Under the pieces are notes generated by a model. That model saw nothing but the letters and a program-made list of their open reading frames with translations. It had not been told where the DNA came from and did no database searches. From Heterocephalus glaber (taxonomy: Eukaryota > Chordata > Mammalia > Rodentia > Bathyergidae): 64,000 nt of DNA. A program made the position numbers and the translations under genes. Below, piece after piece: positions 1-12,226 of this stretch (within the stretch, counting starts at the first letter, position 1; every line of letters starts with the position of its first letter). Location of the stretch: positions 1,123,771 through 1,187,770 of the forward strand of contig NW_004624752.1 in the NCBI RefSeq assembly GCF_000247695.1, given 5' to 3'.

Positions 1-847
1 GTTGAGAAGTCTGCTGTGATTCTGATGGGCTTTCCTTTGTAGGTGATTTGTTTCTTTTCTCTAACTGCCTGTAGGATTTTGTTCTTCTGTAGGGTTTCTG
101 AGATCTTGACTATTATATGTCTATGTGTAGATTTTTTTTGATCATGGTTATTTGGAGTTCTATATGCCTCATTTATCTGTATGTCTAATTCTCTACCTCT
201 GTCTGGGAAGTTTTCAACTATTACTTCTGTGAACAGTTTTTTTAATGTCAATTGTATTTTCCCCTGCTTTTTTGTGGACTCCTGTCAGTCTTATGCTGTT
301 CTTCTTTGCATCATCTAGCATCTGCTAGATTGATTTCTCATGGTCCCTTACTCTTTTGAAGAAATCTCTGTTTTCATGGTCATTAACGGCAATCCTGTCT
401 TCTATATCTGATATTCTATCTTAATATTCCCTTAATCTGTTGTGCATACTTTCAGTGGAGTTTTCAATCTCCTGAATATCTGTTTGAATCTGTTTCATGG
501 ATTCCATTTCTTTCTCATCTTGGACAATCATGATTTCCATTTCTTTCTTTTGCAGGGCATTCATGGCTTCTAGCATGCTTCTGAGCTCATCTATTTTTTT
601 TATCTGTTTCTGTTCTAGATCCTCTAATCATGTCTTTCACTGTGCTCACCATCTCTATAGTTTTGTGGGAAATTATTTCTGTTTTGAATTTTTCTAGGCT
701 CTCATTCATCTATTTTGTTACTTCCTGTGCTATCAGTTCAGGGTGTCCAGGTGGTTGATTATCAGACTTTTCCACCTCATTTCCCCCAGAATTTACCTTT
801 TGTGGGGTGGAAGTCGGAGTTTGTGCCTTGCTTGAATGTCTCCTCAT
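1..847 (-). pseudogene. L1 ORF1 remnant, cut by the window edge
   Basis: Read on the minus strand, this is a decayed LINE-1 ORF1, which encodes the RNA-binding chaperone of L1 retrotransposition. The probable start codon is at 847-845, in a short Lys/Arg/Thr/Pro/Gln-rich N-terminus typical of L1 ORF1. A region rich in Glu, Met, Gln and Ile follows, as expected for the coiled coil. The left edge encodes the conserved C-terminal stretch with the peptide TYKGKPIR followed by TADFS. An in-frame stop lies about 46 codons after the start, so the frame is broken. The rest of ORF1 and ORF2 would lie to the left of the window. Confidence 0.85.
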
Positions 848-2195
848 TTTTGTTTTTGATACTGTCCTTGGTTTAATTCCTGGGCTGATACTTCGAAGTT
901 GCTTATTGCAAGTATCTTTGTTGCTTGTAGTTAGAATCCTTATGGAATGATTCCTTCTCAGAGGTGTCTTCCAGATATAGCTGGTCTTTAGATTTTGAGT
1001 CTCTAATTACTCTGAGACTGTCTCATTTTCATTATATCAGAAAGGACAACTGATTAGATCAATCACAACACTTTAGCCCAAGTGATAAAATCAGCAACAC
1101 CATAGCATCAAGTACATCTTAGAAAATGACAATTTGTGGTAGTTATTAATCTATCACCTTTACCTGTGTGAATTAAATCAAAATCGAGGACCAGCCCAAC
1201 ATATATTTATCATGAATAAACTCTTCAATATAGCAACTTTACCCTTCGAGTGAGAAGAGGAGTTAGGAGGAGTTGGGGAGGGAGGGACAGGTAGGTAGAA
1301 GGATAGGGGAAGGTTAGCAGTGAGGCCTGAGGACACAGGTGAGAGAAGAAAAGAGAAGCAAAGAAAAATAAAGAAGAAATATGAATTAGGGCCAGAAGAG
1401 GCACAACAAGTGAAATGAAAAACAATGTGGGACAGCAAGTGAGTGAGTGTGAAAGAGAGAAAGAAAAAAGAATGAAAAAAAGAAGAGAAAAATAAAAATT
1501 TGAAAAAAGTAGGAAAAAAAATAAAAGCAAAAAAAATAAATTTGAAAATAACAAATAAGAAATAAAAATGAAAATGAAGGGCCTCCTTCAGGGTATGTCT
1601 CTGCTGTCACAATAGACAATGTGGGCAGCAGGGTGCAGATATAAGTCAATGAGTCTCAGCAAGCCAGTTGCAGACCCATGGGATTCCGGCAGATTTCTGG
1701 CTGCAAGTCCCAAGTTGAGTTCCCTGTCCTCCTGCAGGGTTGAACTCCGCAAGGTTCAACTGAAGGTTCCAGCTGCGCTTCCCCCGAAGATAGTCCAGGT
1801 TTCGATCAGAGGTGATGATGCCTCCAACTTACCAAGTACGGTGGCCTGGTGTGCCTTTATTGCAGAGATTCTCTTCACTTCTCCAGTGGGCTTCAGTTTG
1901 CATCAAGAAGCCTGAGAGAGGCCCTCTCTCTGTTGCTCACTTCAGCTCTATCTTCTGGAGCTCAGGACAATGGCCTTTATGTCCCCCTGTGCCTTTGTAG
2001 TGTGCAACCAGGTAGCGGCACAGCCAAGAGGCCAGAGGCATGGGGGTGGGGTGGGGGGCCTGCAGGTGCCCACGGGGCTAAGCTGGTCACCAGTGGATGT
2101 GGCATGGGTTCGATGGAGCAGGGCTCCAGGAAGCCAGGGACTTCTCTCCCTCTCTGGCAGGCTAATCTGGTCACCACCATGGGCCTAGATGTATA
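848..2195 (-). other. Probable 5' UTR of the minus-strand L1 (unproven)
   Basis: This stretch lies directly upstream of the ORF1 start on the minus strand, so it sits where an L1 5' UTR would be. It contains a long purine-rich tract on the plus strand (about 1225-1570) and a GC-richer part from about 1620. I do not recognise the sequence itself. The open frames of 60-115 codons here are low-complexity or overlapping and have no domain. It could also be unrelated flanking DNA. Confidence 0.3.
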
Positions 2196-2199
2196 ATTT

Positions 2200-3084
2200 A
2201 ACACCTCAGATTGGACTTTGTTGATACAATTGCTTCAAAGCTCCTTAAAGGCAAAAACTATCTTCAGTGAGATTGACATGATTGAAAGAACTGATGTCTT
2301 TACTGAGAAGCAATTTTAATTTGTGCTCCATAGAGATTTATCTGGTTGGGCCTGATTTTGATTAAAATGTTTTGATTAAAATATCTGTGCTGGTGAAATG
2401 GCTGTGGCCAGCCTGTGGGAAGGAAGATATATTGTTGCCCCAGAGAGTTAGAACATCCTACATGGTCTGGAAAATGGGACCCAAGGACACAAGCATCCCA
2501 GGCCAAATCAGGGGCCATTGAAATGTTGAAATAATTGTGGACAGGAATGGTTTATAAATCACTGCGACCTGGGAACCCTTGGGCTCATGTTGAGGTAGGA
2601 TAGGGGAAATAAAAATAGGCTGAAAGGAGATAAAGACATCAACATTTGAAAGCGTGCGCGTGTGTGTGTGTGTGTGTGTGTGTGTACAGTGTGTTGGCAC
2701 TTGAGGTCATTCGGGAACCTGGGCCGAGAGTCACTGAGCCCAGGGAAAGCAGGGCCAGAGCTCCCTGTGTCGCACAGAAGGATGCCCGGCAGGCAGAGGA
2801 CATCACCGTGTCCTGAGTCCTGTCTGGTTGCAGAGCTGGCAATCTGACTCAGGGTCAGTCTCTGGAGTTGTGGCACTGCTATGTGCTGGACTACTGGAGG
2901 GGTGACACCTGGCTATGCTGGCTAGATCTAGGACTATACCCCAAGTCCAGAGCTCAAATCCTTTCCAAGCCAATCCCAAGTTTCTGTGGTTTTCACGATA
3001 ACCCGGACAGTGACCATATGGACAGAAGGGTCTGGGAAGACCTGGGCTGGCTCCCTGCTCCTGCCTCTGTGACTGCATCACAAC
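2200..3084. other. No gene seen; contains a TG microsatellite
   Basis: This is mixed-composition sequence with no recognisable exon or mobile element apart from the TG repeat at 2652-2685. Overlapping short frames on both strands include a trivial Thr-His repeat reading through the microsatellite. Confidence 0.5.
2652..2685. repeat. (TG)n microsatellite
   Basis: A run of alternating TG, with a few CG steps at its left end, can be read directly from the sequence. Confidence 0.97.
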
Positions 3085-3160
3085 GTGGGGAGGACCCTTT
3101 CTGGGCCTCAGTTTCTCCCCTGTAAAATGAAGCACTCACACTGGTGCTGGCCCAGAGGCC
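3085..3160 (+). repeat. MIR SINE fragment
   Basis: The segment contains the MIR core signature CCTCAGTTTCTCCCCTG followed by TAAAATG, on the plus strand. MIR is an ancient tRNA-derived SINE present across mammals. Only the central and right part is recognisable; the left part may extend further. Confidence 0.7.
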
Positions 3161-6100
3161 CCTGGAGGTCACAGAAGAGTGTCTGGGCCCCAAGGGGAAG
3201 CCCTGGAGACCCAGCAGGATGCATCACCCTGCTGAGGGCCTTGCGGCCCAGCAGTTCCCCACTCACGTATGCTGCTTTCTCTGAGCCGCAGAGGGCAGCT
3301 CACCCGTCACTAGCGCAGTGGTCCATTTTGCCTCTTCTCACGAATAAGGGCATTTATCACCTGCCTGCCAGCTGAGTTAGGAACTCTGCAGCACAAGTGT
3401 GCTCGGGAGTGTCCATGTCCTGAGAGCTACTGGGAGGAGGGGGTCGTGACCCTGTGCCCCATGCAGAGACTCTCCTGGTCCCCACATCATCTAGATTAAC
3501 AGACCCGTTCCACAGGGGTGCTGGCACTTGAGGAGGATTGGATTTATCTGAGATCTCCTCTTTGTGTTGAGTCCACGACTAATATTTTCTGTTGCATTTA
3601 TAGGACCAAATAGAAGGAAAATGATAAAAATATGAATCATGCTGTAGATTTACAGGTTGTGAATATTTTACAGTTGAATTCATCAAAAATTTAGTCTGCA
3701 GGCTGCTGACTAGGCCATATTAAGTGCGGCCCTGTGGTGTGAGCCTTGATTCATGGGGAAAAGGAAGCAGATTTGTCTGCGGCTGAGGGACAGATTGGCC
3801 TGATCTGTTATTTCCTCTGTGTCTTTTGCCATGGGCTGAGGGGCAGTGCCTCACCAAGGAGGCGCCATTGAGGGCAAAGTGCGTGTTTCTGCAGAGACAG
3901 TGGCTCAGGGTGCCCTGGTTCTGGGCATCAGCCCCCAGCAGGCCCACCCTGGCCCCCAGGCCCGGCACTCAGGGTGTGTATGAGGTACGGGTGTGGCAGC
4001 TTGCCTGTGGTATGCGTGCTGAAGCCTGTGGTGTTTGGTGTAGGATGAGTGTGTAGGTGTGGGGTGTGGGGTGTGTGTGTGACACTGGGTCTGTCCCCCT
4101 TCGTGACGGCTGTTGGAGCCCCTGCTGGAGTACCCTGTCTCTGACATCACCACATCACTGTATCTCCACGCTGAGGGCTCCAAGGGAGCCTCAGGGATGC
4201 ATGAGTCTCTAGCATCCCATGCAGAATAGGGATGCGCTTTCTTACCTTCTCTCACCTTCCCTGGAGAACCCAGGAGTTTCTAGAAGCTGTGACTTGGGGT
4301 CCCAGGCAGGGTTGCACATTGGCATCTGGAAACCTCCCTGAAGCTGGGCTTCCAGAGATGCACCAGGCTACAAAGAGGAGCCTTAGTTTCACTGTTGCTT
4401 TTATTTTGGAAAATGCAGTCATTGTCCATGGACCATGAATTTATTTCATCTTGTGATCTGCATCTCACTGCTACTTTAAAATGACTTAATAAGAATATTT
4501 TAAGCTATTTTAGTTTCTAATTCAGTGAATATGGATGGATATAATTTACATTAAAAAGCTTTCTGGTGCTGTCGACAATGTTTAAGTCCATGAAGGTGTC
4601 TACCAGAAGACTGATTGTGTAGATAATTCTGTGGTGTGTGCAAGCTTTTGAACTTTCTCTGCACAGCCCCAGACCCTGGATTCACTTACACAAAGGCCAT
4701 GCTGCTCCTGAGGGATGTGGCTCCAGGGTGTGGCTGGAGGCCACTTGTTCCCTTAACGAAGGACCCCGTGCAGCACACGTATGCACTCATTCCACACCAA
4801 ACACCACAAGCTTTTGGGCACACACACATGTGTACCAGACACAAACTGCAATCCACACCTCACACCCAGCCTAAGAAGGGATTCTATGGTCATGCAGGCA
4901 TGCAGTCTCCTTAAATAACGCAAACTGTGTCTCAAGGTGACCTGTGCAGGGCGAGGGTGTGTGTGGAGCCTGGTGCTGGCCAGCCTTCCTTGTGGGGCCG
5001 TGAAGATGTTCTGTTTCCTGCCTTGTGTTCTCTCTCTGCTTCCTGGAGGATGTGGCACCATGTTGTGAGCATACACAGCAGGTGTATGCAGGTGTCCTGA
5101 TGGAGGGGAGCTGAGTAATGGCTATATCAGAGCATTGGAGAGGTGGGATGAGCCAGCAGCATGCAGGGCCCAGAGCCGTGGGCAGCTGAGCCTGGTGTTC
5201 CACATCTATGGGTCTCATTGCCTTCGTTCTGTGGCTCTGTGTCTTACCCACCAGGGCTCCTCTCTGCTTCAGCACCTGGGCTTCCCTTTCTCATCCAGAG
5301 CTGGTGTGGTTTCTCTGTACCTTCTGCTCCCTTTGGCCACACTTGTGGTGGGAAGGAGAACTCCCATGTGGACTCCTGCTCCTCCTCACCTGATGTGAAA
5401 GTGCCCTAAGGATGACCAGGCACTTTGCTTTCTTTACCATTGCAAGTTATTTTTAACAAGACCACAGCTTATCCAAAATTCAGGGAAGCACCATGCTTTA
5501 GGTTGGGCCTCGGGGAACTGGGCCCCTTTTCAATAGCAGAGGTTTCTACTCTGATACTGAATATTCAGAGTGAATTTTTCCAGTTTTCTCAGCTATAAAT
5601 ACGTACATAAATCAGTCAAATGGTTCAATTTTCTGCTTTGCTCAAAGAATTACCAAAAATGTGCTCTTAAATTTGAGGAATAGTCGAGCAGACAAATGTC
5701 CAAATCTATGCCTGAGACTGATGGAAAAACCCCAGTGAGCACAGACTCAGCCAGTACCATCCCTAACAAGGGAACCAGTGGGGCACTGAGAGGGGTGGTA
5801 CAAGTCCAAGGACTTGGTGATCCTGACCCACCCTGGGGGGCGAGAGTCCCGTGGGCTTCCTACAGGTCCCACGTGGTTAATTAAATATTTCACAGGTTTG
5901 TTCCCAGGTTTGCTAATTGAGGTGTCCAATGGCAGACAGAACTCCCCAGAGGAGTCCCTGACCTCGGCCACCAGGAGGGAAGTTGGGGTTAGGGTGAAGC
6001 TTAGGGTGGTGTCACTCAGAATATTTTAAACTTTCTATTTTAGTTGCGAATGTAGGGAATACTGATGGATGCAATTCACATTGAAAAGCTTTTCAGTGCT

Positions 6101-6690
6101 GTTATTTTCTCCCTGTGGCCTTGGCCTAGGCATTCACAGGTGCAGTGGCTCTTCCAGTGCTGTGCTTTCTGTGCTACATTATTTATACTTGGATCTTAGG
6201 AATTTAAAAGTACGCAGATGCACATGATGTTTGGTGATGAGGACATTGGGAAATGTATTGCAACATAACTTTTGAAACCTCACAATATGCAGTCACTGGT
6301 GACCTGATGTTCATAATGTGGGGAAAGCCTATTCTTCAAACCCTGGCAGGATAAAGCCCATTCCCTGTGCCCCCTGGCAGGTGTCTCTGAGGAGCACTCA
6401 GGAAAACACAGAGGTTGAGGCCATTCCAGGAGAGTTTTTGGAGTTCCTGACTCCTGGTGGGCAGTGCGCTGGACTGTGTCCTGCACATAGTAGGCTATGG
6501 TTTCCTTTCTGGCCGCCTTGGGGTGTGAGGTCTGGATCTCTCACAGAGACTCCATGAGTGCCTGGGATCATCCCCTCCCTCCTCTCCTCATGTTGAAACA
6601 CTTGAGGAAGAAAATACTTGACTCTTGGGAGATTCAGGGTAGAACCTGGTGGTTATCAGTTTACTACAAACACCTTGCCTTCTATGCAGG
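3161..6690. other. No gene or repeat recognised
   Basis: About 3.5 kb has no element I can name. Around 4028-4085 it is GT-rich with short TGTGGGG-like repeats. AT-rich stretches occur near 4460-4620 and 5560-5700. Open frames reach 134 codons but overlap on both strands and show no domain, signal peptide or clear splice structure. Confidence 0.4.
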
Positions 6691-6694
6691 TTCA

Positions 6695-7010
6695 GCTTGA
6701 TTGGATCAACCTGACTGGCTTGAGAGCCACCCAGGGTAAAGCAGGCTTCTGGGTGTGTATGGGTGGGCCATGAAGGTGTGACCTTGGGGAGTATATGGGG
6801 TCCCTGGCCCCTTAGTCTCTGACTCTGTTCCCCTACTCAGCAGCCATAAACTAAGCAACTTTGCTGTCTTCTATCGTGATGCTCCTGGCTTGGAGCCAGC
6901 CAACCATGGACTGAATCCTCTGAAATTGTGAGCCATATTAAACCTCTCCTCCAAGTGTGAGTGCCAAGTTTTGTGGCCCAGTGTGGGAAAGCCGACCAGT
7001 TCACTCTCTG
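6695..7010 (+). mobile_element. MaLR-type LTR remnant
   Basis: The plus strand shows the usual 3' block of ERVL-MaLR LTRs: a motif around GGACTGAATCCTCTGAAA, then a 'gtgagcca' segment and a degenerate poly(A) signal region reading ATTAAACCTC. A 'ggatcaacctgactgg' segment lies near the 5' side. This is a non-coding LTR remnant; the ends are approximate and no target duplication was found. Confidence 0.6.
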
Positions 7011-7314
7011 TATTCAGATGCTTAGTTCATAAGTTTTTCTGATTTTTAGATTTTCATAATAAAATCCCTTCTCAACATGATGTGAATAAAATTCTGCTTT
7101 ACCCAACTCATTCTCTCGTTTTTTTCTGTTTGTAAAACCCAACCAGTGGTCCTACATCTCCCTGTATCCTTTGGTTCTATCTTTACCACAGCTCCCAGGT
7201 AGGTGAGGTGGCTCTCCTTGAGATGGCTCGAATACATGCCCTTCAAAATTTCACTGCATGCTCTATGTGATGGTATTGAGGGTGGTGCCCTTGCGAGGTG
7301 CTCGGGACTGTGGT

Positions 7315-7610
7315 GGTCAGCTTTGAGATCCTGGAGCTCTTAGCTGAAGAAGAAGAAGAAAAGTTTGCTTTGGCTCACAGTTACAGGGGCTCTGTTCCAT
7401 GATCACTTTGCCCTTGGGTTTGGGTCAGGGCCCCCTTCATGGCAGGGTGCTGGGGCAAGCAGAGGGGCTCATCTTATGGCCAGGAAGAAACCAGAGAAAG
7501 AGCAGGAGGCTGGGTCCAGCATTCCCTTCCTAGGATCCAGGAGGAGGGTGTGTCTGGATTTGGTTCCTACTGCAGTCTTGGTGTGATGGGGGTCAGGGTC
7601 CCCTGGGGGC
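7315..7610 (-). mobile_element. MaLR-type LTR remnant
   Basis: The segment reads as the reverse complement of a MaLR LTR 3' region. Diagnostic pieces are 'ttggctcacagtt', 'tccatgatcactttg' and a purine-rich stretch with 'cagagaaagagcagg'. The orientation is opposite to the LTR at 6695-7010. The 5' portion of the LTR (right side) is hard to delimit. Confidence 0.6.
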
Positions 7611-8289
7611 CAGCAGAGGCAGCTTGGGCTCCAGTGCCTGTCATGAGCAGCCTTTCCCCACATCAAGCTAGCTTCTACTTTTTTCCCATGTGCTTACTTC
7701 CTCCCTGTTGTCCTCATCCAACTTGGGGTGACATCAGCCACCACCACATGGTTGGTTGTGAATTGTTGCTTCTATCACATGAGAGAGGCTCAGTGCTTGG
7801 TGCACTGCCAAAAGGTAGAGTTGACCTCTCCACTCCTGGGAGTCAGTGAGGAGGAGCAAGCTGAGGCTGGATCCCTAGGTGGAAACTGTGCCGGGGCTCC
7901 CCTGCTCTTGGTGAAGGACAGGGGAGACTGGGATGCTGTTTCATTCCCATGGGGCTGGGCCTCCTCTCCAAGCTCCACGACATCTTTCACCCTCTAGACC
8001 CTGTTTGTCCTTTCAGAGGAGCCACATGGTGGGAAGCTCACAGGCTCTGGGGTCCCCTGCACCGCTGCCCAAGGCCCCTGAGCCTGCACAATGTTACCAG
8101 CAACACTGATTCCAAGTGGTCAGCCCTGTGCTTCCTCTGGGCCCCACTCCTCAGATCTGCAGAGCTGCAGCTCCTTGCAACTTTCCTGCACCCTGGTTTT
8201 CTTGGGGGACAGCTTTTCATTAGACTTCAGTGATTTCCTGTGATCCTAGTCTTGGCTACCCCATGGATCTCCCAAGGATAATCTGAGTG
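7611..8289. other. No gene recognised
   Basis: GC-moderate sequence between two LTR remnants. It may include more LTR-derived DNA, but nothing is diagnostic. Overlapping short frames have no domain. Confidence 0.4.
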
Positions 8290-8640
8290 CAGATGGTATA
8301 AGCATCCATTTTCCATAATGGATGGCCACAAACCAGGAGGCTCCTGACAACAGAGATTTATTCTCTTACAGTTTCAGATGCCACAAGTCCAGAGTCCACC
8401 AATGGCTCCAGGCCAGATCCTTCCTGCCTCCCCACATTGGTGGCTCTAAGGGCCCTTGATTTGTGGCTGTGCTACTCCAGTATCTGCCTTCTCTGTATGT
8501 CTCTATCTTTTGTAATCAGACTTAGAGCCTACCCTAAATCCAGGATGACCCCATTTTTGGTTCCTTAAATAAGTGCACCTGCAATGACCCCATTTCCAAA
8601 GGAAGGCACAGTCGTAGGTGTGGAGTTGAAATGGGCTGGA
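8290..8640 (-). mobile_element. MLT1-type LTR remnant
   Basis: The segment carries the reverse-complement signature of MLT1 LTRs: 'acaacagagatttattctctta' followed by a segment like 'cagtttcagatgcc', then 'cagacttagagcctaccc' and 'gaccccatttccaaa' on the right. MLT1 are old ERVL-MaLR LTRs shared across placental mammals. No internal retroviral sequence is attached. Confidence 0.75.
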
Positions 8641-9499
8641 GAAGGCAGGTCTCAAGAGTCCAGTTCAGAGGTGAGAGGGGTGTCCGCCAGCAGACCAACA
8701 AAACTCAGCAAGAAAGAGCACGGGGTTTTGCTGGTGGGAGTGTCATACACTGGAGCCCAGGGTATGTGGGTAGGAGGACACATTTCTTGTTTTTTTGGTG
8801 TTCCTGAGTCACCCAGGGATGGAAATCACCTTCTCTTTCCCCTTCCAGGGTGACTCTGGGGCCCATATCTGATGCTGTGAGTTGGATGCTGCAGCCTCCT
8901 TTCAGACCACTGGCAGTGACAGGATAGTTTCAGTGATATCTCCTCTGAGAACCAACACATATGAAGCATTCCCAGTGCTGTCACTTGTCCAGGGCATAGG
9001 CGGTGGTGTCCATACACTTGTGTGACCTGGTTAATTGGAACCCAGGGATGCCAGGTTTAGCAGGAGACCACAGGGGGCTCCTGCTCGGCTGCGTGATGTG
9101 CAGAGCTGAAGAGAGCAAGGGCAGGAAAGGCCCAGATGGGACTGACGTGTTGCCTAGAACTCACAGCAATAACTGGCTCAGCCCTGGGTTCTATAGAGGT
9201 TGATCCCGAAAGTATATCTCAAGTCTCAAACATTCGCACATCTTTTCATTTCCCGCCAGGTCGCCAGGACTGCCATTGTAGTGTAGATGAGTGTAATTCT
9301 TACCAGTCACTCTCCAGGGACACCAGAAGCATTATCTTTGCTACCCTGATTTGGTCAGCCAGTGCTTGTTTTCAGCTCATGCAAGGCCCTTTTGTTTCTT
9401 TGACAATTGTGCACCGGTCCAAGTCAGGTGATGGGTCCTGTGGTTAGAGGAACGAGGACTCACACGACTGTGGGAAGCAGCACACTTGGGGGGAAGGTG
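8641..9499. other. No gene recognised
   Basis: No diagnostic repeat or exon was seen. Frames up to 103 codons carry no domain. The right end merges into the L1 that follows. Confidence 0.4.
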
Positions 9500-10629
9500 G
9501 TGTCATTTGAAAATACAGCACAAAATATTTTAAGAGATATTTCCCAAGAGTTTGAAAAAAAAACCAGTAAACCATTTCAATCTATAACTACACAGAGCTC
9601 ATATCCAAGGCAAGTAACATGGGAAGAAACCTACACCCATGCACATTGCAGCTGAGAGCCTGAAAATCAAACAAAAGTAGCAGATCTTATAAACAGCCCC
9701 AGAAAAGGTACACTAGTTAATGAAAAAAATGAATAAAAATTGTTATTCCCTCCAGAGACAAGGTCAGAAGCCAATTAGATGACATCTTTAAAGTATGAGA
9801 ATAATAAAAATTGTCAATACATAATTTTATAACAGGTAAAAATAACCTGCAGAAATCCAGAAAATAAAAAGGATTGTTCAGCTAAATATTGAGAGAATTT
9901 GTAGCTGTCTTAATGCACACAAAAAAATCCACAGAAAAAATAATTTACTTAGATTAAAGGGAAATAGTACCAGTAAAAAGCCCAGATCTATAAAAGAGAG
10001 AACAATGACATTATATAAGATATATAATGCATTATATAAGGTATTGTCCCCCCACTCATATTAATTCATTATGAATATGTAAATATGTTGGTGTGATGCA
10101 AATATAGACTGTTTTTAAGAAATAATCAATTGCTTCAAGTAAAAATGATCAGAATGCATTCTAAAGCCCAGCCAGAAATATATTATGACCCACAGTGTCT
10201 AGACATGAGGCAGTTTCATAAAGTCACCCTGTGGTACAGCTTGGGGCTGCCAGGCTCTTCCCAGGACAGTGTGACCTCAGCCAGCAAAATCCCTGCAGAG
10301 TCACATTTGATCTGTAGGCCACGGGGGAGGAGAGGGGAGCTAGAATGTTACCCTGAGAAATCACACAGAAAACTAAAGTAAAGTGTCCTCACAATAAAGT
10401 AGAACAAAGAAATGATTGAATTAGTATTTAACAATGTTCAACATGAGAGACGTATGCTATCATAACATAAAATTATTAGGTATAAATACACTGTGCTAAA
10501 CATGAAAAGTACAGATTATGAGGCTACATCAAAACAAAACAAGGACTAATAAAATGCTTCTTACAAGTGACAAATGTTAATTAGGAGACCAAAAGGAAGG
10601 AAGTAAAGCTGCAGAAAAAGAGACAGCAT

Positions 10630-10651
10630 ACACACACACACACACGCACAC

Positions 10652-10688
<37 letters not shown>
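10630..10688. repeat. (CA)n microsatellite
   Basis: A CA dinucleotide run with two CG interruptions lies within the L1 remnant. Confidence 0.97.
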
Positions 10689-10690
<2 letters not shown>

Positions 10691-10960
10691 GCATAAGACA
10701 GTTAGGAGCACATGTGGTTGTCCAACAGTTTTACTAGATATGCAGAAAGAGATGGTGAAGATGAAATGATAAATTCATGGAAGAGACAATAATACTCTAA
10801 GTGTATAGTGATCTAACACAGGGATTTGAGATATGTGAAGCAAGTTAACAGGAAAAAGATGGGAATATTTGAAACCGTAACTGTGCTTAGCAGTGTTTAT
10901 CATCTACCTGTTAATTACCTGATAGAATAGCCAAAATATTTGTTAATAGAATATTATTAA

Positions 10961-11120
10961 GTCAGGTGTGGCACACATCTGTAATCCCAGCACTTGGGAG
11001 GTTGAGGCAGGAAGATCACTGTGAGTTCGAGGCCAGGCTGGGCTACATAGTGAATTCAGGGCCAGTCTGAACTACATAGTGAGACTCTATCTCAAAAAAC
11101 AAAAAACAAACAAACAAAAA
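10961..11120 (+). mobile_element. B1-type SINE (7SL-derived)
   Basis: A 7SL-RNA-derived monomer shows 'gtaatcccagcacttggga', then 'gagttcgaggccaggctg', then a second similar block 'gggccagtctgaactacat'. This repeat-within-the-monomer is the internal duplication typical of rodent B1. It ends in 'ctatctc' and an A-rich tail to 11120. Imperfect direct repeats flank it (about 10950-10960 and 11128-11139, differing by one base). It lies inside the L1 in the same orientation and is the main evidence that the genome is rodent. B1 is transcribed by RNA polymerase III and mobilised by L1. Confidence 0.88.
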
Positions 11121-12143
11121 TTTTCTTAATATGTATTAAAGAATAAAATTATACAGATATATTCTCCAAATATAACAGTTTAAAACTCAAAATAAATAGC
11201 AATTAGGAATTTAAATATTACACAAGTACTTAAACATTAAATGTCACACTTCTAAATAATCCATGGGTCAATGAAGAAATCGTAAAAAAGTTGAATCATA
11301 ATGAAATCCTAATATATGAGTGGTAGGCAGCTGAAGTAGCATTTACAGGGAAATTTACAGGTTTATATATGTATATAATATAAAATCCTGATTTAAATAA
11401 ATAAACTGTGCTTTCATTTTAAGAAGATAAACTCAAGCTAACATAAGTAGAAAAAAAAGTCAGAAATAAATAGAATAAAAAACAAAAACAACCAAAGACA
11501 AAGGGAGTTCTTTGAAAGGATTAATATTTAATAAATCTCCAGCAAATTTCTAGACACATATGACCTACCAAAATTGAACAAAGTGGACATGCAAAACTAA
11601 TGAAAAGTCTTAAAACTTAAAAAAGTCTAAAACCAACTATTTCATAAAATAGAAAGAAAAAATTCCTTTCCAACTCATTTTACAAAGCTATTATGAGCCT
11701 ACTACCAAAACCTGATAAGGACACAAGAAACCTATAGATCAATATCCTTGATGAACATTGATGAAGAGCTCTTCAATAAAATGTTAGCAAATAGAATTCA
11801 ATAACACATTATAAAGATCAGACACCTTGATCAACTTATTTCCTTACAGGGATGCAGAGGTGGTTTAACTTATGCAAATCAATAAATGTGATATGGCACA
11901 TAAATAAAATCAAGGATAAAAATCACGTGATCACCTCAACTGATGCAGAAAATGCCTTTGACAAAATCTAATGTCCTTTCATGAAGAAACTCTGAAGAAA
12001 CTAGGCATATAAGGACTGGACCTCAATATAATAAAGGCTAGATACAAAAAATCCCACAGCTAATGCCATACTGAGTGAGGAAAACGAAAAGCATTTTCCC
12101 TAAAATTGAGAACTAGTTGAGGAGGTCCGCTTTCACCACTCTT

Positions 12144-12226
12144 TTTTTTTTGTACTGGGGATCGAACTCCAGACCTTGCGCTTGTGAGGCAGGTGAGGTG
12201 CCACTGAGCTACATCCCCAGGTCTTT
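12144..12226 (-). mobile_element. ID-type SINE (tRNA-derived)
   Basis: On the minus strand the element has a tRNA-like A box (TAGCTCAGTGG) and B box (GAGTTCGATCC), and ends in a poly(A) tail that appears as a T run at the left. A 14-base target duplication, CTTTCACCACTCTT, flanks it at 12130-12143 and 12227-12240. It split the L1 ORF2 in antisense orientation, so it is younger than the L1. It resembles tRNA-derived ID SINEs and is not a functional tRNA gene. Confidence 0.92.

Noticed and set aside
497..697. A 66-codon Ser/Phe/Met-rich plus-strand frame
   Set aside because: It is the antisense reading of L1 ORF1.
12144..12226. A tRNA gene on the minus strand (A and B boxes present)
   Set aside because: The segment has a poly(A) tail and a target duplication, and no intact acceptor or anticodon stems can be drawn. 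It is a tRNA-derived SINE.
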